Of a DNA stretch of 64,000 nucleotides, positions 22,463-32,372 are shown piece by piece (the first letter of the stretch is position 1; the number at the start of each line of letters is the position of its first letter). Made by a program: the position numbers and the translations under genes. The stretch spans positions 84,248,664-84,312,663 of the forward strand of contig NC_134354.1 in assembly GCF_048569485.1 (NCBI RefSeq), read 5' to 3'. This DNA is from Anomaloglossus baeobatrachus (Eukaryota > Chordata > Amphibia > Anura > Aromobatidae). Below the pieces are notes generated by a model that was not told the origin of the DNA, did not search any database, and was given only the letters and a program-made list of their open reading frames with translations.

Positions 22463-23303
22463 AGCAAACCAGTCAGGTCCCCTATGCCCTTCAACCCAGA
22501 AGCATTCACATTTGTGTGCCAAAATTCCCTTCCTAACCAGCTCTGTAAAATGCTATTTACTAAAATCAATGTTTAAAAACAAGGCGTTATAAACTGCACT
22601 GCTCTATGCTAATTAAGCACAATAAGAAGAAAAGGCCTTGCACCACCACACTGCGCCCCGCACTAATGCTGGAGAGGAGGAGGTCAGATCAGGTTATATT
22701 CCCATGTAGCGCTGGTCGTGGGTGCACGTTGATATAAGAAGCAAAGTCTCATTACATCATCAAGGAAAGTAGAGAATCAGCGGCACATACCATCCGATTT
22801 CCAGAAAAAAACAGATTCTTTTATTGGTTCCAAAGGTGCATATAAAAGGCAAGAGGAGAGCTGTGTGCGGGTCTCCATAGGACATTAGTTCCCCAGAAGA
22901 GTTGACCGACTTTCTGTGTTATCACTCCCCTTTGGGCATGATAACATGGCTTCCAAGTGTGAGAATACAATATATTTTCTATATGCTTTTCTATTGTGAG
23001 AATACAATATATCTTTCTATATGCTTTTCTATAACTAAGCTTTCTTTTGTATATGAGTAACAAGATAGAGCCTGTTTCCTGATTATTGCTGTGTATCAGG
23101 AAAGCAAGTACGAAGCCTGCAGCTGATGTCTAGTATAAGGGAACAGAATGAAGATATTAATGATGACTGGCTACATCTGCGCAAGTTCGGATCCATGACT
23201 GGTGAGCTACGTGACAAGGACCCTGCGAGTAATGGTGGGTTGAAGATAAGGACCCCACGAGCAATGGAAGGGCGAAAGAGGAAATCCCAAATATGGACAT
23301 AAA
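22463..23303. other. Intergenic with an unclassified repeat arm
   Basis: Bases 22735-22860 (GCGGCACATACCATCC, then TTCTTTTATTGG) look like one arm of an AATAAA-bearing palindromic repeat. Bases 22970-23040 contain a short direct duplication, ATTGTGAGAATACAATATAT. No gene is seen. Confidence 0.35.
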
Positions 23304-24785
23304 TAGGGATGATCGAATACCACAAATATTCGCCTTTGTGAATATTCGCCGAATAGGTCGCCCCGAATATTCGATGCGCAATGTAAGACTATGGGAAATA
23401 CGAATAACAATTATTCGGGCTTCCCATAGACTTACATTGCGCATCGAATATTTGAATAGCAGCAACCTATTTGTTGGATATTCGCTGTCACGAACAGGGG
23501 GTAGGAAGCGGAAGCAACAGCCCCCCCTTTCCACCACCTTGCCGACAGACAGAGCACGTGACGCGCTCTCTAGCGCCCCTCTTATAGTCAGGCCAATTAT
23601 GGCATTGCCCGACAATAAGCAAGGAGGCCGCTATTCGACTATGCCGATGACTGAAGGGTTCCCGGTGAGAGTAAGGTATATATCCGCCCGACCTCAGCAG
23701 ACGGAATATATCTGCACCCCCTTTAATCTCACTGGTCGCCCCACAATGATCCTTGGCATAAACTCGCTGCCACCAACCGATTACGGTAACTATTAAGCCG
23801 AGCACACAGACGTGGAGTTCAGGATCGAGATAACAGAACAGCCCAAGATTAATTATATATTTTAATCATCCTAAGCCACATTAGAAACTATAATATATAC
23901 AATACGGAATCTACAGGATATATATATATACATCGGTCAGAGTACATTTACAAGTAAAGTATGGTTTACAAACAGGCACACAGTTCAAGCAGTTACCTTG
24001 TGCATCTGGCCACGGGGGCGCTGTTCGACCAGGGTTCCAGGAACTTTCTCACAGGTGTAGCATACGTGACCCCTGAGCAAAGAACAAGCCAAAATGTCTG
24101 AACTGTGGTTATCAACCTGGCTCAATCCATGTTCCCTCCTACCTTAGTGACCTCACGGGGAAGCACTGCCCCTCCCCTGACTGGAGTCTAAAATAATACC
24201 CCCAAGGGATTATTGGCCATAACTTTGCCTGGGAACGTCGTAGGCGGACGCCAATGCTCTCAATTTTACAGTTATGATTTTACCTTCAAAATGATAGAAC
24301 ACATGGCTGGTCTGCTGGTCCCCCCACTGGCCAATATCACGTTTGGGATACTTACAATGGTCCCACACCTATATAAAATATGTGCTGAGCTCGTCAGCAT
24401 CCTGGGATGCCATATTTCTGCTTGACATATTTATAGGAAGCACGGCTCACGAGATATTACACATATTTTACTGGAGCCTGTCTGTCTGGAGACTTCAAAG
24501 CCTGCTAAGTAGATACAAACTTCTACCACAGTGTCACTGAGGGGGGTTTTCCTGGGTCCAACAGCTCAGCTAATTTCCATATCATAGGAGACTGCCTTTG
24601 GCTGTGTAATTGGATTCCACCTTCCCAGATGCTGGATATCTGCAAGGGTCTCTGTGTGTGAAGGGAAAAGGGGGATGACATCAAAGGGGTGCTGGCTGAC
24701 ATGACTGAACATCATAATTTATCATCATACCCCAGGATTTCCCTCACATTCGCGAAGGTGAATATTTTGGTATTCATCATCCCTA
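23304..24785. mobile_element. Palindromic MITE interrupted by an LTR
   Basis: The left end TAGGGATGATCGAATACC is the inverse of GGTATTCATCATCCCTA at the right end. An ATTCG-rich palindrome lies at about 23330-23460. The interior is split by the LTR at 23486-24748. Confidence 0.7.
23486..24748. mobile_element. Solo LTR (1.26 kb) inside the palindromic MITE
   Basis: It runs from TGTCACGAACAGGG to GGATTTCCCTCACA and is bounded by a perfect 5-bp duplication TTCGC (23481-23485 and 24749-24753). CCTATATAAAATATG near 24368 is a TATA-like element. No internal region; fossil. Confidence 0.75.
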
Positions 24786-25537
24786 GACATAAACAACACA
24801 TACTTTCTGCATATTCTTCTAATATAACCAATGGCATACTGCTAGGAATTTTGCTAAGAGATTAACCCACTATTGCTCTATAAAAAGGCTTGTACATAAC
24901 AATAAAACATGTGTGTGCATCTCCAACTACTGAGAAGAGTTTATACCAGCAATCTTTGTCTGGTATGAATTCCTCCTGGTAGCACTCAGTTACATTCGAT
25001 TTGAGATTCAGCAGACATTAACTGGAAGATTTCCTGAAACTGTGGGATTATCCTTATTACAGGAGCGGGTGTTACCATCAGCTCTTGGGAATTCTGCGTA
25101 TGTGCGCAGCTTATTCCGGCAGCGTCAGTGCACCTTAGAAACAGGGTGTACACGTCCCGGCTTCAATGAGATGCACTGCGCATGATCACAAGCCAGGACT
25201 CATACAACCAGCTTCTGAGACGTTCTGATACTACTGAAATGAGCCGCGAGCATGCGCAAGATTTCCAGGAGCTGCGATGATGCCGACTCTTGGAAGTCAT
25301 GTTATTAAGCCCACAGGGGGTATAATTTAAAAAATTTGGTCACATAAGGGGGTTTCTTCTCTTCTGCCACTAAGAGGCTCTGCAAATGGAGTCTGCAAAC
25401 TATTCTAGGAAAATCTGAAAATCTGTGCTCCAAAAATCAAATGGCGCTCCTTCCCTGCCAAACCCTGCGGCGCAGCCAAACAGTTCTGTACAGTCACATG
25501 TGGGGTTTTGCCTCATTTAGGAGAAATTGTGTAACAT
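24786..25537. other. Intergenic, nothing recognised
   Basis: No supportable feature. Confidence 0.4.
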
Positions 25538-25542
25538 GTTAT

Positions 25543-27404
25543 TGTCACAGGTGTGTCATGGGTGACAGTCAGGTGGTTTCTGGTTATAAAATGTGACAGT
25601 ATTTGGCTGCGCAGAATACTCCCTGATTTTCCATTGTTCCTGCTGTCAGAATTCATTGGTATAAGTAGCTTTCCTGCTGGATTCATCTCTTCCCCTTTTG
25701 GACCCAACAGGAGCTTGTCTTCCAGCTGCTGATCATCAGTATTCTCTTGGTGCTTATAAACCCCTCCTTCCTTAGGCTGGTGATATTTTTCAGTTCATTC
25801 TAGCCTTGGTTGCAAGCTGGTGGCTTGTGCTCCTCTGTGGTGTTGTTACTGAAAACTTTGCTGAATGTCTATGTGGCGCCCTTGTGGTTAGGCACTACAG
25901 GGGAATACAGCCCCTTAACAGCAAGGTGCAGTGCTCTTTGGTCACAAGTGAAAGAGAGAAGAAATGCAGAGTCTTATATTAGATTGAGTAACATTGACTC
26001 AGCAGCCCCTACCTCCATATTCCTGGGACTGTTTATATAGTAGGTCCATAGGGGGGTGGAGCCTAGCTGAGTGTGAGACGCAACGTGGTTGCCAGGACGA
26101 CTGGGTGACATGCGTTAACAGTCAGTCACTAAAGAGTGACAAGCAGAGACGAGCGTAAATTGATGACTGAAAGAAGGGCTAGAAATAACATAGGCCCGAC
26201 GTCCTGAGCGAGGGTACCCCGAAAGAAAAGACACAGGAAAAGGGGTAACCCAGACGGAAAGGGGACACTTTAGGTCTGGCGAGAGCCAGCTGAAGAGTTC
26301 AGGTCGACACCGGTATAACGGGACCGAGGAGGTTTGTCAGGTTTATCCCCAAACCATTGACTGTTAACCTGGGATCCTAAATAAGAGTCCCGGTACCCAT
26401 CAAGAGTCTGACTACTAACCCCAAGCCGAGTTCACGACGCTGTTGCGGCATAGATAAAGAAATCGTGCAGCATCAGACCCCTCGGAAAACCAGTGACGAG
26501 ACTAACGAGTGGGTTAAAGAGGGAGTCACAGAGCCCTCAGAGCAGAGACCGAGAAAGAGACAAAGAAAGGTAACCTCAGAGAAAAACTCTGTCATTAAAT
26601 CTCCTCCGAAATCTGTGAACATTGGCCTTCTGGTAACCGAACTGTTTCTGCTGTGTACTGTGCAAAACAAACCAGATGTTAGTAAAAAGGACTTGTTTAA
26701 GCTGATGTGGACTCGGTGTGTCGTCTCTCCGCCATTCGACAGGACCCTGCGACGTCAGAGAAGATGGCAGCCATCACCGCTCGGTCACTTCCCTCCTGGT
26801 CAGCGACCCGCCGCCCTGAGGTAAAATAGCTCCACCTGTGGGGAGCTGAGAGATCTTAAGCTGCCGTCACCATCGCCTCAGAGGCCGGCCGCGGGCAGCG
26901 CTGGTATATCCCGCTTACCAGACACCACAGGTGGCGTCACGTATATCCCCAGAATCATCCCTGTACCCCATTCCACAGCCGCAGAGTGAGCGTCCAGGGC
27001 ACGAAGCCGGGACCGACCACCTGTGAAAACCCCATCGAGAGTAAAGTATCCGTAGTCCCAGCGCCAGAGTACCCCCTATCGAAAACCCTGATGATCAACT
27101 CCTCTACCTGTGTCATCTGTGGATAAGTAGTTCATGCTTTCCCCCTGTGTGTTCTCCTTTTGTCTTTTTTAGCATTTAGTGGTGTTGACAAAGAGCTCAT
27201 CCCACCCGTTCCCTATTTAGGGCCCAGCACTAGGGATACTTAGGGTCAGGTATCGGGCTTGGCACATAGGTGAGGAATCTATCTAGGGTGGTGAGGGATC
27301 CCAGGGACTAGCGGTAAGTTTGGTCAGAGGTCACCACCTTCCCTAGACAAAGGGTTTCCCTTCCCTATCGTTGTTCGCTTGGTACTTCCCCGCACCTAGC
27401 GTGA
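25543..27404 (+). mobile_element. Solo LTR, sister of 10752-11384, split by an insertion
   Basis: The outer parts align with the LTR at 10752 (TGTCACAGGTGTG at the start; GCTTGGTACTTCCCC...CTAGCGTGA at the end). A perfect 5-bp duplication GTTAT flanks it (25538-25542 and 27405-27409). An unrelated insert of about 1.25 kb lies at about 25867-27118. Confidence 0.75.
25867..27118. mobile_element. Unclassified insertion within the LTR
   Basis: It begins near TGTGGCGCCCTTGTGG and ends near CCTGATGATCA, judged from where alignment with the sister LTR breaks and resumes. TG...CA ends suggest another LTR, but no target duplication could be fixed. A 119-residue, Lys/Arg-rich ORF lies at 26465-26824 and matches nothing I know. 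Confidence 0.45.
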
Positions 27405-27409
27405 GTTAT

Positions 27410-27702
27410 GGGGCCTTTATTTTTTTTACCTATTCCCCTTGTGAAAATTGGAAACTTGGGGTTAAAACAACATATTAGTGGTAAAAATGTAATTATATTT
27501 TCTTGACCCCCTCCCCAATAGTATAACATTTGGTGACACATCTGTGGTGTCAATATGCTTACTGCACCCCTAGATGAATTCATTGAGGAGTGCAGATTGT
27601 AAAATGGGGTCACTTGTGGGGAATTGCCCTGTACTGCACATGTTGGCTGATCAGATCAGCAAACATGAATGGGCAATAAGGATCGGAATCACTGGGCGAG
27701 CA
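27410..27702. other. Short intergenic stretch
   Basis: It contains AAAATGGGGTCACTTGTGG, a segment that also recurs at 41270, 41660 and 41995 inside the TTAA transposon. It is probably a fragment of that family. Confidence 0.4.
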
Positions 27703-27705
27703 TAA

Positions 27706-28156
27706 GGCTGCTTTCACACATCAGTTTTTTGCATCAGGCACAATCCAGCTCAAAGACCTATGCAACGGATGTGGCGAAAAAAACGGATCCATTGCATACG
27801 TTTTTCCATGCGGCCCGTCTGTTTTTTGACGGATCCGGTTTGATACTAAGCATGCGCAGTTTAAAAAACTGCACGCGGCCGCCGGATGCGTTTTTTGCCG
27901 CAGGACGCCGCATCCGGCGTCCATAGGCTTGCATTGTAAATCGCGCCGGATCCGCTGTTCCATCCAGCCGCCGCATCGGCTAAATATGCCGCATTCGGCA
28001 AAAAACAGGCGCAACGCAAGGCTATGCGGCACAATCCAGCGCTAATGCAAGTCTATGAGGGAAAAAACGCATCCGGCGGCAAAAAAAAAGGATGCGTTTT
28101 TTCTGCAAAGCGCCGGATTGTGCCTGTTTGCAAAAAACTGATGTGTGAAAGCAGCC
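27706..28156. mobile_element. MITE with GGCTGCTTTCACACATCAG ends
   Basis: The ends GGCTGCTTTCACACATCAG and CTGATGTGTGAAAGCAGCC are exact inverses. Flanks are TAA on the left and TTA on the right (TWA type, Harbinger-like). The interior is rich in CGCCGGAT/ATCCGGCG motifs. Non-coding. Confidence 0.8.
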
Positions 28157-28239
28157 TTAAAGAGCCAGATACGGCATTGGATGTACAGGGACATCCAAGG
28201 TTGTGAAGGCAACAAGGGCTTAGAAATTCAAAGTTAGAA

Positions 28240-28433
28240 AATTGATTAACTTTCACCAAACTTCAGATATTTTCTAAAACGCAAAAATATCCTAAATTTA
28301 CTGTTATCATGAAGTACAAAGTGTCACAAAAAACCCAATATCACTGGGATAAAGTGACACTGGCCAGAATTGTAAAGAAAAAAATGGCCGGGTCAGGAAC
28401 GTGAAAACAGGCTGTGGGGAGGAAGGGGTTAAT
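28240..28433. mobile_element. End fragment of the CCCCTT...AAGGGG TTAA transposon
   Basis: The stretch ACTGTTATCATGAAGTACAA...AAAGTGACACTGGCCAGAAT...GAGGAAGGGG, followed by TTAA, parallels 42290-42453. It is truncated on the left. It lies just upstream of the ARL6 promoter. Confidence 0.7.
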
Positions 28434-28439
28434 GGTCCC

Positions 28440-29038
28440 TCGCTGCATCCGGGGGTCGCAGGGTGATACGGTTACCATGGCAGCGCAGGAGCCGTCGCCG
28501 CCATCTTCCCCTGCACTGTGGTAGATACTAAAGGGAAGTCTCCTACAAGTAAACGACGTCTGAGCTGACTTCTGTCCATCACTTTCCATGTCCTAAAAAT
28601 GTAATAAATATTTATCGTGGTCCCCAATGTGTCCAATAAAAGAGCAACCGACATGACACATCTGCGCGGAAACAACCGGCAGCTGCACAGAGGGGAGATA
28701 CCGGAGAGCGGGGCGTGAGGGGACAGAGCGCAGCGCCACCGCCGGCTCCTCCCACACAGGACAGGTGACCGATCACATGACCGTGACGTCACGGCAGGTC
28801 CTGGTATCCACAGTGAGGGGACGGAGCCGCCGGTGACAAAGACATAGACGGGCACAGATGAGAGCGGCGCTGCCATTGGGTGCTTTCACAAAGACCAGTG
28901 ATTGGCTGCGCTCGGAGGGGGCGTGGCGCTGCTCAGTGCAGTGTTTGCCGGGTTACCATAGAGCCCGCCGCTTCCGGTTGGTAATTCTGCGCCGTCCGTT
29001 CATCAGGTTCAGGGATTAGGCAGCCGGATCTCGGTCAG
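28440..29038 (+). promoter_or_regulatory. ARL6: CpG-rich ARL6 promoter and probable non-coding exon 1
   Basis: This CpG-dense stretch has a perfect CRE (GTGACGTCAC, near 28785), two inverted CCAAT motifs (CATTGGG near 28872 and GATTGGCTG near 28900), a GC box (GGGGGCGTGG near 28920), an ETS-type CTTCCGGT near 28970 and a YY1-type GCCGCCATCTT near 28497. Two RFX X-box-like sites are visible: GTTACCATGGCAGC at 28471 and GTTACCATAGAGCC at 28952. GTCAG|GTATGT gives a good splice donor at 29039. The exon probably starts near 28950 and would splice to the acceptor at 35636. RNA evidence is lacking. Confidence 0.6.
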
Positions 29039-29675
29039 GTATGTGCCGGGAGGCCCTGTGCGCTGTGTGCGTCCCCCGCCCTGTGTAGCCGGTGACAAGC
29101 ACCGCATAGAGGTGTGCAGCCTTAAAGGGGAAGTCCACCTGTGTGCAGTGTGTGCTGATATCCACAGGCAGCGTCCTCTGAGGTCCTACCCCAGAGCAAT
29201 GCACCATAGAAGAGATGCCCCTCACCACGACCACCAAAATCACTTTTTGAAAAGTGCAATACAACAGAGTGCTGCCTGTCCAGCCTGGAAGTCATCTGTC
29301 AGGACGGTTACTAGGGATACACTGCCTAGCAACCACAGGCTTCTAAGTGCTATTTACATTGAGCACCTCCACAGTCACTAAGATTCTCCCCAATCACTGT
29401 GCAGGGAGGACCCCAAGTGATCAGGATGGGCGATAGGACCCCGAGAGCAGATGCTTATCTCTGGACCCCAACAACCTGGAGCACAGGTGTCTGCCTCATA
29501 TGAATGGCGCCATATTTTCTGAAGTTAGGGGCAGATTTATTCACAAGACCCATTCCTGCGGCCACGATAGGGGAGTGAGCGCCGGCTCCTACCTGATGGC
29601 CTCCACGGCTCCCTGTGATAAAATGGCCTGGAATCACGTCACGATTATGCCACCGCACCAGGCTGCATAACCAAT

Positions 29676-30222
29676 GAAGAGCCATCAGGTGAGAGCCGGT
29701 GCTCCCTCCCCTGGACGGTTCTCACCAGGCTGGATAACCAAAGAAGAGCCATCAGGTGAGAGCCGGTGCTCCCTCCCCTGGACGGTTCTCACCAGACTGG
29801 ATAATCAGAGGAAGAGCCATCAGGTGAGAGCCGGTGCTCCCTCCCCTGGACAGTTCTCACCAGGCTGGATAATCAGAGGAAGAGCCATCAGGTGAGAGCC
29901 AGTGCTCCCTCCCATGGACGGTTAGACTAGTGTTACACTTGCGCTATTTTGACGCAAACGGAATCCGTCACTAATGTAGTACAGTTCATTTATTTACAGT
30001 GGAAGTGCGACATCATGTGGACACAAGCGGGTACTGCATGACACACACACGCCATAGTAACGCGCTTCCACTGTAAATAAATGAACTGTACTACATTAGT
30101 GACGGATTCCGTTTGCGTCAAAACAACGCAAGTGTGAAACTAGCCTTATCACCAGGCTGGATAATTGGACGAAGAGCCATCATGTGAGAGCCGGTGCTCC
30201 CTCCCCTGGACGGTTCTCACCC
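29676..30222 (+). repeat. 67-68 bp tandem repeat in ARL6 intron 1, split by a MITE
   Basis: Units beginning GAAGAGCCATCAGGTGAGAG start at 29676, 29743, 29811, 29879 and, after the MITE, 30171. Each holds GAGAGCCGGTGCTCCCTCCC and GGACGGTTCTCACCAGGCTG. Each of the first four has a CAG|GTGAGA, a near-ideal splice donor on the sense strand of ARL6. Confidence 0.9.
29925..30146. mobile_element. 222-bp MITE with TTA target duplication
   Basis: Long inverted arms run GTTACACTTGCG...GACGCAAACGGAATCC and back, including TTCATTTATTTACAGTGGAA. Direct TTA lies at 29922-29924 and 30147-30149. The interrupted repeat unit shows the original target was GGTTATCACC. Harbinger-like. Confidence 0.88.
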
Positions 30223-30364
30223 TAATGATCACATGTGCTCCCCCTGCCCCATTCATTGACTGCGGCTGGCAGAGGATCCCAGTGCAGCGCTTCGCTATCT
30301 CCATCACTTTACCCACAGGGCACCGGACCCTTGTTCTAGGGATTGGTGGAATCCCAATGCTTAA

Positions 30365-30914
30365 GGGGGCTTTACACGCAGCAGTATCGCTAGCGAGCAT
30401 ACCCACTCCTGTCGTTTGTGCGTCACGGGCAAATCACTGCCCGTGGTGCACAATATCGTTAGGAGCTGTCACACGGGACTTACCTGCCTAGTGACGTCGC
30501 TGTGGGCAGCGAACCGCCTCCTTTCTAAGGGGGAGGTTCGTGCGGCGTCACTTAACGGCCACCCAATAGAAGCGGAGGGGCGGAGATGAGCGGGACGAAC
30601 ATCCCGCCCACCTCCTTCCTTCCTCATTGCCGGCGGCCGCAGGTAAGCTGTAGTTGGTCGTTCCCGAGGTGTCACACATAGCGATGTGTACTGCCTTGGG
30701 AACGACGAACAACCTGCGTGCTCAACAATCAATGATTTTTTTAAAAAGGGTACAGCATGTCAACGATGGTTGATTAGTTGAGTATTTTCCATTGTTAACG
30801 GTCGTTCCTGCGGTGTTACACGCAACAACGTCGCTAACGATGCCGGATGTGTGTCACGGAATCCGTGACCCCAGCGATATATCGTTAGATACGTCGTTGT
30901 GTGTAATGGGGCCT
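30365..30914 (-). mobile_element. CpG-rich Harbinger-like MITE (copy 4)
   Basis: It begins GGGGGCTTTACACGCAGC and ends TGTGTAATGGGGCC. The left flank is TAA and the right flank TTTA. The core is on the minus strand (CCCACCTCCTTCCTTCCTCA). Confidence 0.8.
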
Positions 30915-31116
30915 TTAGGCCACCTGCAATCAGACATTACAAAATAATGGCTTATCCTAGCAATGTGCCATCACTTTTTGATCAGTGAAAACACCTGAAA
31001 ATACTATTATAGGATTATTCCCCAAAAAGGTTAGGATCGGGGGATAACTTACTGATGGCTGGAGTCTGACTGCTGGGACCACTAGTGCTCTCAAGATCTC
31101 CGCTCTAGAACTCTAA

Positions 31117-31688
31117 TGCCGGCGTCACACGGTACGATATATTGGGCGATATGTCTTCGGGGTCACATCGTTAGTGATGCACATCCGACATCGTTAGAGA
31201 TATCGTAGCGTGTGACACCTCGGAACAGCTGTGAACGAGCAAAAATACTCACCTTATCATTGCTCGTTGACACGTCGTTCATTTTCAAAATGTCGGCCCT
31301 CCTTCTGTTCTCCGGTTGTTCATCGTTCCCGAGGCACCACACGTCGCTCTGTGTGACACCCCGGGAACGATGAACTGCAGCTTATCTGCGGCCGCAGGCA
31401 ATGCGGAAGGAAGGAGGTGGGCGGATGTTACGTCCCGCTCATCTCCGCCCCTCCGCTTCTATTGGGCGTCCGCTGTGTGACGTCGCTGTGACGCCGAACG
31501 TCCCTCCCCCTTCAGGAAGTGGATGTTCGCCGCCCAGAGCAACGTCGCCCGGGAGGTAAGTGCGTGTGACGGGGGGGTTAACGAGTTTGTGCGCCACAGG
31601 CAACTAATTGCCTGTGATGCACAAACGATGGAGGCGGGTATGATCGCTCATGCGATCGCACGATATATCGTCCCGTGTGACGCCCGCA
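31117..31688 (+). mobile_element. CpG-rich Harbinger-like MITE (copy 5)
   Basis: The ends are TGCCGGCGTCACACGG and CCGTGTGACGCCCGCA between TAA and TTA. The core contains AGGAAGGAGGTGGGCGG and TATTGGGCG. The ends are of the GCGTCACAC type, like copies 3 and 10. Confidence 0.85.
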
Positions 31689-31990
31689 TTAGAATGAGGT
31701 GAATGAAGTCCAGCTCCACGTGCTGCAGTGTCAGTGGGATGTGGAAATAGCTGAGATCAGGGCTCAGTTTTCTCTTGCAATCCCATAGTCAATGAATGGA
31801 GCAGAGGTTGAGCCTGAACATCTCCGTTCTTCAAAGCGATGCCGCATAACCACATTTTTCAGATCACCAGCATTACCAGTGGATAGACCTCCAGTGATCA
31901 CATGTTACCCCCTATTCCATGGTTAGGAAATTACTTGTTGCTTTTTTTTGTGAGCGAATCAGATTTTGTACATGGCATGTGCTGTGTTCA
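31689..31990. other. ARL6 intron 1, nothing recognised
   Basis: No supportable feature. Confidence 0.4.
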
Positions 31991-32372
31991 TTAAAGAAAT
32001 GTCACCAGATTTATTCTACCTCATCGGAGAGCAGTATAATGTAGGCAAAGAGACCCTGATTCCAGAGATGTATCACATAGGCAACTGACTGCAGCCATTC
32101 TGACACAACATGAGCTTTTAGATGTAGCAATGCAGCAGAGCTGAGAGGTAACCCCACCCCAACCATGCTCTGTAAACTAAGTCTATAGATGAAACAAAGG
32201 AAGGAAGAAACGACCAACAGAGCCCAATTGCTGATTGTGAGAAAGACTTTATTAAAGGTAAATGGTGAGCGGCACAATCACAGAAGAACGCCGATGTCAG
32301 AAATTCCCGGTAGGTGAATAAACAATCACTTAAGAATCATATAAATATTCAGATTATCATATACACAGTATA

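Noticed and set aside
23293-23796. 167-residue ORF
   Set aside because: It spans a palindromic MITE arm and an LTR end, so it is not a real gene.
28472-28876. 134-residue minus-strand ORF across the ARL6 promoter
   Set aside because: It is CpG-island shadow translation. A divergent transcript is possible but the ORF has no recognisable protein.
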